Shown here piece by piece: positions 6,845 to 15,236 of a DNA stretch of 24,784 nt (the stretch's first letter is position 1; every line of letters starts with the position of its first letter). Where the stretch lies: contig JAFSFU010000298.1 of assembly GCA_017435025.1 (NCBI GenBank), positions 1-24,784 on the forward strand, written 5' to 3'. The notes under the pieces were generated by a model. The model was not told where the DNA came from, made no database searches, and was given only the letters and a program-made list of their open reading frames with translations. Both the position numbers and the translations under genes were made by a program. This DNA is from Lachnospiraceae bacterium (GTDB taxonomy: Bacteria > Bacillota_A > Clostridia > Lachnospirales > Lachnospiraceae).

Positions 6845-8251
6845 TTACATATTTCCTGGTTTAGACAGTGTAAAGATAAACTCGGTACCAACACCCTCAG
6901 TACTTACCACGTCGATATTCTCACCGTGGGCCTGGATGATATCCTTTACGATCGCCAGACCAAGACCGGTTCCTCTCTTGTCTTTGCCTCTGGAGAGGTC
7001 GGTTTTATAGAAACGGTTCCAGATTTTTTTGATACTGTCTTTCGGGATACCGATACCGGTGTCCTTGACAGAGATAAACACACGCTCAAATTTCAGGTAG
7101 GTTTGAATATAGATAACTGAATCCGGATGGCTGAACTTGATCGCGTTGTCGATCAGGTTGTAGAGCACCTGCTGAATTTTTCCGAGATCTGCGTATACCA
7201 TCTGGGTATCGTTGGTAAAGGTCAGGTCCAGAACAATGTTTTTCGCATTGCAGGTTCCCTCGAACGTTGCAGCCGTGTCCTTGATCACGCGGTTGATGTC
7301 GAAATTGCTGCGGGATAAAAAGCCTTTGCTGTCCATGGAGCTGATCGCCAGCATGCTCTGCGTCAGCTTGTTCAGTCTTTCCGTCTCGGCGATTACGATG
7401 TTTAAGTATTTATCGTACAGTTCCGGCGGAATCGTGCCGTCCAGAATCGCTTCCAGGTAGCCTTTGATCGAAGTCAGAGGAGAACGGAAGTCATGGGACA
7501 CGTTGGCGATGAAGGATTTTTGGTATTCCTCCATCTTGTTCAGCTCATCGGACATGTAATTTAATGTATTGGCCAGATAACCCATCTCGTCGTTGGTGTG
7601 AACCTGGATCGTGTAGTCCAGATTGCCGTCGGCGTATTCCATGGCACCGGCAGTGATCCGCTTCAGCGGGAAGTATACGGTCAATGTAAACACCAGAAGG
7701 ATCACCAGCGACAGAACAAAAATCACCAGCGCTGTCATATATACAAGGTTCAGAATCTCGTTTTGTCCCTGCTGCACCTGGGTCATAGGCATGTGCAGCA
7801 CCACGTAGCCATAGGTATTAAAGTTACCGGTGATCGGTGCCCAGACGGACAAGGTTTCACTGGGAAACATGCCAAAGAACTGACCGATCATATAAGATTC
7901 GTTGCCGGTGATGGTAGGATCAAACCCGTCGATGACCATATTTACATGGGTGGCCGGCGATGTCTCTGCTATTACAGTACCTCGGTTATCCAGTACCCAC
8001 GCCTGTGTATTCAGATAGGTGGCGACTGCCTCTAACTGCGGTCTGGCAATGTCCAGACTGAGATCTTTTCCCTGATAAATATCACTGTAGGCCGAGGCCA
8101 GAAGATTGGCTTCATCGTACATGGAATCGGCTGTTTTTTCCAGCAGATACACATAGGTAGTGTGGGATGAGAAGGTCGCGATGGTGATAAAACCGATCAG
8201 ACCGAACAGCAGATATCCCAGGATGAATTTGCTGTAGAGCGAACGGCTCAT
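6845..8251 (-). CDS. Sensor histidine kinase (HAMP-HisKA-HATPase)
   Basis: This is the 468-residue membrane kinase of a two-component pair. It has TM1 at about 8-28, an extracytoplasmic sensor region (about 30-168), TM2 at about 169-193, HAMP (about 194-246) and HisKA with His253 in VSHDFRSPLTS. The ATPase domain has the N box NLIDNAIKF (365-373), G1 DTGIGI (397-402), F box FYK (414-416) and G2 RGTGLGL (426-432). All catalytic motifs are intact. The start codon overlaps the stop of the response regulator gene by four bases (ATGA), so the two are translationally coupled. The sensor region has no recognisable ligand motif, and the signal is unknown. It is the last gene of the mutS2-regulator-kinase operon. 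Confidence 0.96.
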   Translation of the reverse strand: MSRSLYSKFILGYLLFGLIGFITIATFSSHTTYVYLLEKTADSMYDEANLLASAYSDIYQGKDLSLDIARPQLEAVATYLNTQAWVLDNRGTVIAETSPATHVNMVIDGFDPTITGNESYMIGQFFGMFPSETLSVWAPITGNFNTYGYVVLHMPMTQVQQGQNEILNLVYMTALVIFVLSLVILLVFTLTVYFPLKRITAGAMEYADGNLDYTIQVHTNDEMGYLANTLNYMSDELNKMEEYQKSFIANVSHDFRSPLTSIKGYLEAILDGTIPPELYDKYLNIVIAETERLNKLTQSMLAISSMDSKGFLSRSNFDINRVIKDTAATFEGTCNAKNIVLDLTFTNDTQMVYADLGKIQQVLYNLIDNAIKFSHPDSVIYIQTYLKFERVFISVKDTGIGIPKDSIKKIWNRFYKTDLSRGKDKRGTGLGLAIVKDIIQAHGENIDVVSTEGVGTEFIFTLSKPGNM

Positions 8252-8958
8252 CGCTTGACCTCAAATTTATAACCGATTCCCCAGACTGTGGAAAGCGACC
8301 AGTTTTCACTGTCTTTGATCTTTTCGCGGAGACGTTTGATGTGCACGTCAACGGTTCTGGTATCACCGATGTATTCATAGCCCCAGATATGATCCAGAAG
8401 CTGTTCGCGGGTGAATACCTGGTTCGGAGACTTTGCAAGGAAATACAAAAGTTCCAGCTCCTTCGGCGGCATGTCAACAGAACGTCCTTTGTAAAGAACG
8501 GAATAGTTGGTCAGATTTACGATCAAATCCGGATATTCCACAAACTCGCCCTGCTGTTTCGGTGTAGCCGGAGCAGCAGCCGGGGCAGTCTGGTAGCGGC
8601 GGAGCACTGCTTTGACGCGGGCCACCAGTTCCTTGGAGTCAAACGGTTTGATCATATAGTCATCGGCACCCAGTTCCAGTCCCAGCACTTTGTCGAAAAT
8701 CTCACCCTTAGCGGATAACATGATGATCGGGACCTGGGAGGAGATGCGGAGTTCACGGCATACCTGATATCCGTCCATACCCGGAAGCATCAGATCCAGC
8801 AGGACCAGATTCGGCCGAAATACCGGAAATTCCCGGAGGGCAGATTCGCCGTCACCGACGATCTTGGTTTCATAGCATTCTTTCATAAGATAAAGAGAGA
8901 TCAGTTCCGCGATATTGGCATCGTCGTCTACGATCAGGATTCTCTGCTTATCAACCAT
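8248..8958 (-). CDS. OmpR/PhoB-family response regulator
   Basis: The 236-residue DNA-binding partner of the adjacent kinase has a receiver domain (about 4-120) with acidic residues D11/D12, phosphoacceptor D55 (LVLLDLMLPG), S82 and K104. A proline/alanine-rich linker follows (about 124-136), then a winged-helix OmpR domain (about 140-233) with DTRTVDVHIKRLREKI as recognition helix region. All key residues are present. The ribosome binding site AGGAGG (complement of 8968-8973) directly abuts the mutS2 stop codon at 8974, so the gene follows mutS2 by 15 nt and is almost surely co-transcribed with it. Targets are unknown; autoregulation or control of the neighbouring HtrA-like gene is speculation. 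Confidence 0.96.
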   Translation of the reverse strand: MVDKQRILIVDDDANIAELISLYLMKECYETKIVGDGESALREFPVFRPNLVLLDLMLPGMDGYQVCRELRISSQVPIIMLSAKGEIFDKVLGLELGADDYMIKPFDSKELVARVKAVLRRYQTAPAAAPATPKQQGEFVEYPDLIVNLTNYSVLYKGRSVDMPPKELELLYFLAKSPNQVFTREQLLDHIWGYEYIGDTRTVDVHIKRLREKIKDSENWSLSTVWGIGYKFEVKR

Positions 8959-8973
8959 AAGGAATAACCTCCT

Positions 8974-11370
8974 TTATTTGAATGTAACGATCGTTACGCC
9001 GGTATCACCTTCGCCAAAGTCACCCAGACGGAACTCCTTTACATATTTTAATTTCTTCACATGTTTGTGAACGGCTGCTTTTAATGCACCGGTGCCGCGT
9101 CCATGTACCACACGGACATTTGGCAGGTGTGCCAGGTAAGCATCATCCAGATACTTGTCCAGTACCGGAATCGCTTCATCAACGGTCATACCGATCAGAT
9201 TCACCTCCGGAGATACGGAGAAGGACTTGGACATCTTGATCTTACCGCTGCCGGTGTTGTTTCGTTTCACATTTTCAAGACCCGGTCCGGATACGGACTG
9301 CTCATCGAGCATTTCCAGATCTTTGATATTGACGCGGGAGCGCATGATACCCATCTGAACAAAGAGATTGCCGTTGGCATCCGGCAGCGTGCTGACTGTG
9401 CCTTTTAAGTTCATGGACAGAACTTTGACACCGTCACCAATCTTGATCTTCTTCGGGGAGATCATTTTCTTCGGTCCCTTGTCATTCTTGAGACTCAGAC
9501 TCTTGTCGACTTTTTCCAGCTTTTCGCGGATCTTGGTACGCTCGGCTTCCAGTTCTTTGCCTTTTCCGGTGCCGGCGCCCTGAGCCAGTTTGTTGATCTG
9601 CTTGATGGTCTGGTCAGCGGTTTCCTTTGCTTCGCGGAGGATTCGCTGCGCCTCTTCGTTGGCGTTGCGGATGATCTTTTCTTTCCGCTCATCCAGACGA
9701 TCTTCTTTCTGTTCCAGATTCTTTTTCAATCGAGCGATCTCAGCCTTGTACTCGGCGATTTCCGCGCGTTCTTTTTCGATGGTCACGCGGTTCGCTTCCA
9801 GATTGGCGATCAAATCTTCGAACTGCTCATCATTGGTCTCCAGGTGGGCTTTCGCATCTTCGATGATGTACTCCGGAAGTCCCAGTTTTTTGGAGATTGC
9901 GAATGCGTTACTCTTACCCGGAATACCGATCAACAGACGGTAAGTCGGGGATAAGGTCTCCACATTGAATTCACAGCAGGCATTCTCCACTCCGGCAGCA
10001 GACAGTGCAAAGACTTTCAGCTCACTGTAGTGGGTGGTAGCCATGGTGCGGCATTTCATATTGTGGAGGAAAGTCAGGATGGAGATGGCTAATGCAGCAC
10101 CTTCCGTCGGGTCTGTTCCGGCACAAAGCTCATCGAACAGACATAAGGAATTGCTGTCTGCCTGCTCCAGAATTTTTACAATATTGGTCATATGAGCGGA
10201 GAAAGTACTGAGGCTCTGCTCAATGCTCTGCTCATCACCGATATCGGCAAATACTTCGTTAAATACAGCAAGTTCCGAGCCGTCAAAGGCAGGGATCTGC
10301 AGGCCGGCCTGTCCCATTAAGGTAAAAAGACCGACGGTTTTTAAGGAAACCGTTTTACCACCGGTGTTCGGACCGGTCACGATCAGAAGATCAAAGTCTT
10401 TTCCCAGATAGATATTGATCGGAACCACTTTTTTCGGATCCAGAAGCGGATGGCGGCCGTCTTTGATATTGATATAGCCGCGGGTATTGAATTTCGGCAT
10501 GGAACCGTTGTAGTGTTTTGCGAGAGCCGCTTTTGCAAAGATAAAATCCAGTTTTGCAAGAATCTGGAAGTTATTGATGATCTGCTCCTGGTACGGCACG
10601 AGAGAAAGACTTAATGCTGCCAGTACCATTTCGATCTCTTTCTGTTCTTTAATCTCCAGCTCGCGCAGTTCGTTGTTCAGTTTGATGATCGCCATCGGTT
10701 CCATAAATAATGTGGAGCCGGTGGAGGACTGATCATGGATCATGCCGCTAAACTGGCTTCGGTATTCCGCTTTAACCGGCAGACAGTAACGGCCGTCGCG
10801 CATGGTGATCACGGCATCCTGCAGCATGTTTCTGCTGGAATTTAAAATCTGATTCAGCTGGCTGTGCACGCGGTCTGCAAGAACTTTCATCTGGCGGCGC
10901 ACATTGCGGAGCCCCGGGCTTGCATCGTCGGCAACATCTTCTTCGGAGATGATGCAGCGGGTGATCTCATTGTTTACCGGAGTGAGAGGCTCCAGAGCAC
11001 GGAACATGGCATCCAGGGAATCGTCCGGCAGCTCTGTATTTTCCGCATGGCGTCCGTACGCTTTTGCGCGGTTTGCACATGTCAGCAGGGAGCTGATGGA
11101 GAGCAGTTCGTGGATGCTTAAGGAGCTTCCGATCTCCAGACGCTTTAAGGAATCGCGGACATCATGGACACCGGCAAAGGAAAGATTGCCTTTCATGCGC
11201 ACGCGGGTAACTGCATCAGCGGTTTCCGTCTGATTCTGGACGATCTCATCAAAGTCAGAGGATGGTTCCAGCTCACGACATATTTTTTTTCCGGGCTCAG
11301 ATGCAGCATATTCGGTAAGTTTTTCTATAATTTTATAATATTCTAAGGTCTTTAATACTTTCTGATTCAT
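8974..11370 (-). CDS. mutS2: MutS2 (endonuclease MutS2 / ribosome-collision ATPase)
   Basis: MutS2 is a MutS-like ATPase that suppresses homologous recombination in some bacteria and in Bacillus also acts on collided ribosomes. The 798-residue product matches the family length (about 780-800). It has lever/core helices (1-300), the ATPase with Walker A GPNTGGKT (333-340), Walker B CLFDE (410-414) and the TTHYSELK switch (445-452), a long charged coiled coil (about 510-625), a KOW-like segment (about 640-690) and a C-terminal Smr domain (about 719-798) with HGRGTG (756-761). The LDLR motif linked to Smr nuclease activity reads VNLIG here, so nicking activity may be weak or absent. Start ATG at 11370 has AAAGGA 7 nt upstream. 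The frame stays open further upstream, but that stretch lies opposite the HtrA-like gene. It is first gene of the operon with the two-component pair. Confidence 0.96.
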   Translation of the reverse strand: MNQKVLKTLEYYKIIEKLTEYAASEPGKKICRELEPSSDFDEIVQNQTETADAVTRVRMKGNLSFAGVHDVRDSLKRLEIGSSLSIHELLSISSLLTCANRAKAYGRHAENTELPDDSLDAMFRALEPLTPVNNEITRCIISEEDVADDASPGLRNVRRQMKVLADRVHSQLNQILNSSRNMLQDAVITMRDGRYCLPVKAEYRSQFSGMIHDQSSTGSTLFMEPMAIIKLNNELRELEIKEQKEIEMVLAALSLSLVPYQEQIINNFQILAKLDFIFAKAALAKHYNGSMPKFNTRGYINIKDGRHPLLDPKKVVPINIYLGKDFDLLIVTGPNTGGKTVSLKTVGLFTLMGQAGLQIPAFDGSELAVFNEVFADIGDEQSIEQSLSTFSAHMTNIVKILEQADSNSLCLFDELCAGTDPTEGAALAISILTFLHNMKCRTMATTHYSELKVFALSAAGVENACCEFNVETLSPTYRLLIGIPGKSNAFAISKKLGLPEYIIEDAKAHLETNDEQFEDLIANLEANRVTIEKERAEIAEYKAEIARLKKNLEQKEDRLDERKEKIIRNANEEAQRILREAKETADQTIKQINKLAQGAGTGKGKELEAERTKIREKLEKVDKSLSLKNDKGPKKMISPKKIKIGDGVKVLSMNLKGTVSTLPDANGNLFVQMGIMRSRVNIKDLEMLDEQSVSGPGLENVKRNNTGSGKIKMSKSFSVSPEVNLIGMTVDEAIPVLDKYLDDAYLAHLPNVRVVHGRGTGALKAAVHKHVKKLKYVKEFRLGDFGEGDTGVTIVTFK

Positions 11371-11394
11371 AGTCAAATCCTTTCTATACCCCAA

Positions 11395-11423
11395 AGTATA
11401 ACATGTTCGGGTTCTGCCGTCTA
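11395..11423 (-). promoter_or_regulatory. Promoter of mutS2 operon
   Basis: Read on the minus strand: TAGACG (complement of 11418-11423), 17-nt spacer, TATACT (complement of 11395-11400). The -10 and spacing are good and the -35 is moderate. The expected start is about 15-20 nt upstream of the mutS2 ATG. Confidence 0.6.
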
Positions 11424-11439
11424 GCACCTCAGATTTTTC

Positions 11440-11468
11440 TTGCATAATGATGCTAAAAAATTTATAAT
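11440..11468 (+). promoter_or_regulatory. Promoter of the HtrA-like gene
   Basis: TTGCAT (11440-11445), a 17-nt spacer and a perfect TATAAT (11463-11468). The expected start is near 11475, giving a leader of about 20 nt that includes a GAGGGGAG ribosome binding site. Confidence 0.75.
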
Positions 11469-11494
11469 AGTATGGAGAGGGGAGTAACGGAAAC

Positions 11495-12811
11495 ATGACC
11501 GATTCGCCAAACGGAAAGAAATTCATGAGAGAAAAAATAGTGAAGCCGAAAAAGACCGGACGGCAGGTGGCAGGGAAGATTTTCTGCCTTTTCCTTTTTG
11601 CGGTCATTTTTGGCGTTGTAGCTGCAGTGACCTTTGTGGTGTCCAAACCGCTGGCAGAAAAATACCTGGCAGAGGAAACGGAGCCGTCTACGGTACCGAT
11701 CACGATCGAGCGTGATGAGGAGGAAACAGCAGAAGCTGTGCTGGAGACAATGGAAGTGACAGCTCCGGAGCCAACGATGGAGCAGGAGCCGAATATGGAG
11801 GAGATCCGCGAGATTGTTCGAAATGAGATCAAACAGGACCCGTGGACCGCAGAAAAGGTGGCGGCGATCAATCAGGTTATCACCGATATCGGCATTGGAG
11901 CGGAACGAAGCATCGTTACGGTCTCCTCGGAAAAGCATGAGAAAGACTGGTTTGATAACCCGTTGGTCAACACCGGCCGATATGCCGGTGTGATACTGGC
12001 GTCCAATCCGGGTGAAATTGTGATCCTGACAGGAGTTGCAGCAGTAGAAGATGCAGATTCTGTGCGCATCATCTTTGGTGACGGAAGCATCGCAGACGGA
12101 ACAGTGAAAGCGCAGGATATGGCGTTTGATATGGCAGTGATCGCTGTGGATGCAGAGGCGGTTACAGAGACAACAAAGAACTGGATCGGTACGATGGAGC
12201 TGGGAAATTCCTATAGTGTCAATGCCGGCGATCTTCTGGTTGCCGTGGGAAGTCCTGCAGGCCGCGTATATTCTGTGAAACATGGAACCGTCAGTTATGT
12301 GAATAAAAATGTGCAGACGGTAGACGGACAGACAAGGGTCTTTCTTTCTGATATCTCATGTGATATTGATAAAGGCACTTTCTTTTTGAATCTGTCCGGT
12401 CAGCTGATCGGTTGGGCGACAGATTTATATGAACTGGAAGATACAGAGGGAATGACAAAGATCATGTCTCTTTCGGAATACAAAGGAAGTCTGCAGAAGC
12501 TTGGAAACGGAATACCCGTTCCGTATCTGGGAATTATGGGACAGGAAGTTAATGCTTATATGCAGAGGGAAGGTGTTCCGATCGGAATCTATATTACGGA
12601 ATCGATCGCAAACGGACCGGCATATAAAGCCGGAATCCAGAATGGCGATATCCTGAAAAAGATTCACGGTCAGGAAATTCGGACATTCCGTGATTTCCAG
12701 AGCTGCCTGGAAAATCTGCAGAATGAGATGGAAGTGACCGTTGTCGTTCAGAGAAAAGGAATTGACGAATACAAGGAGATTGAATATCAAGTGACCATAG
12801 GAGCCAGGTAA
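11495..12811 (+). CDS. Membrane-anchored HtrA/DegP-like PDZ protein with degenerate protease site (pseudoprotease)
   Basis: The 438-residue protein has a basic cytoplasmic N-terminus, one TM anchor (about 27-50), an acidic Glu/Thr-rich linker (58-115), a trypsin-like domain (about 130-315) and a C-terminal PDZ domain (about 340-436, YLGIMGQEV and AGIQNGDILKKIHG). The layout is that of bacterial S1C/HtrA proteases. The triad is broken: the His motif (normally LTNxHV) reads ILTGVAAVEDAD (177-188), the Asp remains (AFDMAVIAV, D212), and the Ser motif (normally GNSGGPL) reads DKGTFFLNL (292-300). Serine-protease activity is therefore not expected; a binding or scaffold role at the cell surface is inferred. 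It has its own consensus promoter, divergent from mutS2, and is followed 38 nt later by yhaM. GAGGGGAG precedes the chosen ATG; the ATG at 11525 is an alternative. Confidence 0.88.
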   Translation: MTDSPNGKKFMREKIVKPKKTGRQVAGKIFCLFLFAVIFGVVAAVTFVVSKPLAEKYLAEETEPSTVPITIERDEEETAEAVLETMEVTAPEPTMEQEPNMEEIREIVRNEIKQDPWTAEKVAAINQVITDIGIGAERSIVTVSSEKHEKDWFDNPLVNTGRYAGVILASNPGEIVILTGVAAVEDADSVRIIFGDGSIADGTVKAQDMAFDMAVIAVDAEAVTETTKNWIGTMELGNSYSVNAGDLLVAVGSPAGRVYSVKHGTVSYVNKNVQTVDGQTRVFLSDISCDIDKGTFFLNLSGQLIGWATDLYELEDTEGMTKIMSLSEYKGSLQKLGNGIPVPYLGIMGQEVNAYMQREGVPIGIYITESIANGPAYKAGIQNGDILKKIHGQEIRTFRDFQSCLENLQNEMEVTVVVQRKGIDEYKEIEYQVTIGAR

Positions 12812-12830
12812 TTTGCCTGGCTCGGCTTTT
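12801..12830 (+). terminator. Hairpin spanning the HtrA-like stop codon, weak terminator or processing element
   Basis: GAGCCAGG and CCTGGCTC form a perfect 8-bp stem around a 7-nt loop that begins with the TAA stop. Only four T follow, after GGC, so termination would be partial. It may tune expression between the HtrA-like gene and yhaM. Confidence 0.5.
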
Positions 12831-12849
12831 GAAGGGAGACAAAAACAGT

Positions 12850-13797
12850 ATGAGATATATTGAAACATTTCGCGAAGGTATGCGGATTTCCGATGTGTAC
12901 CTTTGTAAAACGAAACAGATCGCGCTGACCAAAAATGGAAAAGAGTATGGATCTCTGACTTTACAGGATAGGACTGGTACGATCGATGCGAAGATCTGGG
13001 ATCTTGGCTCTCCGGGTATCGGTGATTTTGATGCCATGGATTATATTTATATTGATGCGGAAGTGACGGTTTTCCAGGGGGCTTTCCAGCTCAATGTGCG
13101 CCGTACAAGAAGAGCGGACGAGGGAGAGTATTATCCGGGCGATTATCTGCCGGTGACTTCCAAGGATGTGGCGGTGATGCAGAAAGAGTTGGGACAGTAC
13201 ATTGCATCGATCCGCAATGAGTATTTGAAGAAACTGGCAGCCAGCTATTTTGTTCAGGATGCTGATTTCCTTAAGGCCTTCTCAGGACATTCTGCAGCAA
13301 AGAGTGTGCACCACAGCTTTGTAGGCGGTCTTCTGGAACATACCTTAAGCGTTGTAAAGCTTTGCGATTATTTCAGCAAGCAGTATCCGGCGCTGAACCG
13401 CGATCTGCTTTTGACGGCGGCTATGTTCCACGATATCGGTAAGACAAAGGAACTTTCTGCGTTCCCGGAGAATGATTATACGGATGAGGGTCAGCTGATC
13501 GGACACATTATCATCGGCGCACAGATGGTGCAGGAGCGTGTGGCTCAGATTCCGGGCTTTCCAAAGAAACTGGAGAATGAACTGGTGCACTGCATTCTGG
13601 CCCATCACGGTGAATTGGAGTATGGTTCTCCGAAGAAGCCGGCTTTGATCGAAGCGATGGCTCTGAATCTGGCAGATAATGCGGACGCGAAACTGGAAAC
13701 GATGACGGAGATCCTTCACAGCGCCGGCGACAACAATGGCTGGCTGGGATTCAATCGTTTCATGGACAGCAATCTGAGAAAGACAAGTGAGTTCTAA
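12850..13797 (+). CDS. yhaM: YhaM-family 3'-5' exoribonuclease (OB fold + HD domain)
   Basis: YhaM-type enzymes trim RNA 3' ends in Firmicutes and use metal bound by an HD domain. The 315-residue product has an OB-fold RNA-binding region (about 13-87; GSLTLQDRTGTIDAKIW) and an HD domain (about 148-285) with LLEH164, FH194-D195, GH219, AH252-H253 and NLADNADAK (273-281), all expected metal or active-site positions. Length fits the family (about 310-320). The start is taken as ATG 12850, with AGGGAG at about 12833-12838; a TTG further upstream adds only seven residues and overlaps the ribosome binding site. The rlmD gene begins one base after its stop, so the two are translationally coupled. 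Confidence 0.93.
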   Translation: MRYIETFREGMRISDVYLCKTKQIALTKNGKEYGSLTLQDRTGTIDAKIWDLGSPGIGDFDAMDYIYIDAEVTVFQGAFQLNVRRTRRADEGEYYPGDYLPVTSKDVAVMQKELGQYIASIRNEYLKKLAASYFVQDADFLKAFSGHSAAKSVHHSFVGGLLEHTLSVVKLCDYFSKQYPALNRDLLLTAAMFHDIGKTKELSAFPENDYTDEGQLIGHIIIGAQMVQERVAQIPGFPKKLENELVHCILAHHGELEYGSPKKPALIEAMALNLADNADAKLETMTEILHSAGDNNGWLGFNRFMDSNLRKTSEF

Positions 13798-13798
13798 T

Positions 13799-15166
13799 AT
13801 GGAAATGAAGAAAAACGATAAGTTTGAGCTGATAATTGAGGACATGAGCGAGGACGGAGCCGGAATCGGAAAACTGGATGGTTATATCTGGTTCGTGAAG
13901 GATGCGCTGATCGGAGATAAGATCGAGGCATCCGCCATGAAAATGAAGAAAAATTACGGCTTTGCCCGCCTGGTGAAAGTTTTAGAGCCGGCACCGGGAC
14001 GTGTGGAAGCAAGATGTCCGGTTGCCCGCGCATGTGGCGGCTGTCAGATGCAGGAACTGTCTTATGCGGAGCAGTTAAAATTCAAAGAGAAGAAAGTTTA
14101 TAATCACCTGAAACGCATCGGTGGTTTGGAGAACATTCCGATGGAACCGATCATCGGTATGGAGCACCCGTGGCGCTATCGTAATAAGGCTCAGTTCCCG
14201 ATCGGGACAGGAAAAGACGGATATCCGGTTGCCGGTTTCTATGCGGGACGTACCCACTCTTTGATCCCGGTTCCGGATCTGGATTGTCTGCTGGGATGCG
14301 AAGAGAATAAGATTCTATTAAGCATTGTGCTTACTTTTATGAGAGAATTCAAAATCAGTGCTTATGATGAGAACCTTCATAAAGGTCTTGTTCGACACGT
14401 TCTTCTCCGCAAAGGTTTTTCCAGTGGCGAATTGATGGTGTGTCTGGTCATCAACGGAAATAAACTGCCACACGCAGATGAGTTTGTGGAGCGAATGAAG
14501 GCGGCGGGCGTTGCCAGCGTGTCACTCTCTGTGAATAAAGAAAAGACGAATGTGATCATGGGCCTGGAGATCATCAATCTTTATGGTCCGGGTTATATTA
14601 CCGATAAGATTGGAAATATTGAGTATCGGATTTCTCCGTTATCCTTCTATCAGGTGAATCCGGTGCAGACCGAGCGCCTTTACGGAACAGCTCTGGAATT
14701 TGCGGATCTGTCCGGCGGTGAGACGGTCTGGGATCTTTACTGCGGAATCGGTACGATCTCGTCCTTCCTGGCACAAAAAGCCGGAAAGGTGTACGGTGTG
14801 GAGATCATTCCGGAGGCGATCGACGATGCGAGAGCCAACGCAGAGCGCAATGGAATCAAGAACGTAGAATTTTTTGTGGGTAAGGCAGAGGAGGTTCTGC
14901 CGGAGCAGTATGAGAAGAATCAGATTTACGCGGACGTGATCGTTGTGGACCCGCCGCGAAAAGGCTGCGATGTTGTGTGCCTCGAGACAATTCTTAAAAT
15001 GGCACCGAAGAAGGTGGTGTATGTGAGCTGTGACTCCTCAACGCTGGCCCGCGACGTGAAATATCTGTGCGAGAACGGATACGAAGTGAAGCGTGTGCGT
15101 CCGGTTGACATGTTCCCGATGTCTGGCCATGTGGAGACAGTTGTGAGACTGGATCGCAAGGGGTAA
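13799..15166 (+). CDS. rlmD: 23S rRNA (uracil-C5)-methyltransferase, RlmD/RumA family
   Basis: This enzyme uses SAM to methylate a uracil C5 in 23S rRNA (U1939-type; some Firmicute homologues also modify U747). The 455-residue product has a TRAM RNA-binding domain (about 7-63), [4Fe-4S] ligands C73, C79, C82 and C163, and a Rossmann methyltransferase domain with SAM motif DLYCGIGT (312-319), DPPRKG (384-389), nucleophile C411 (VYVSCD) and base E446 (HVE). All key residues are intact. The ATG at 13799 lies one base after the yhaM stop; an in-frame GTG 12 nt upstream inside yhaM is a possible alternative. The exact target base is not decidable from sequence. Confidence 0.93.
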   Translation: MEMKKNDKFELIIEDMSEDGAGIGKLDGYIWFVKDALIGDKIEASAMKMKKNYGFARLVKVLEPAPGRVEARCPVARACGGCQMQELSYAEQLKFKEKKVYNHLKRIGGLENIPMEPIIGMEHPWRYRNKAQFPIGTGKDGYPVAGFYAGRTHSLIPVPDLDCLLGCEENKILLSIVLTFMREFKISAYDENLHKGLVRHVLLRKGFSSGELMVCLVINGNKLPHADEFVERMKAAGVASVSLSVNKEKTNVIMGLEIINLYGPGYITDKIGNIEYRISPLSFYQVNPVQTERLYGTALEFADLSGGETVWDLYCGIGTISSFLAQKAGKVYGVEIIPEAIDDARANAERNGIKNVEFFVGKAEEVLPEQYEKNQIYADVIVVDPPRKGCDVVCLETILKMAPKKVVYVSCDSSTLARDVKYLCENGYEVKRVRPVDMFPMSGHVETVVRLDRKG

Positions 15167-15236
15167 AGACTGTAGCGAAAGTTCGTATGTAAAAGACAAA
15201 ATCAGGAAATAATCTCAGAAACATCGAGGTATACAA

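Noticed and set aside
11371..11871. N-terminal extension of MutS2 by 167 residues
   Set aside because: The extension is Ser-rich, unlike any MutS2, lies antisense to the HtrA-like gene, and crosses both promoters. ATG 11370 has a ribosome binding site and gives the family length.
11462..12283. 273-residue minus-strand open frame opposite the HtrA-like gene
   Set aside because: Cys/His-rich composition without domain features, and antisense to a gene with clear TM and PDZ features.
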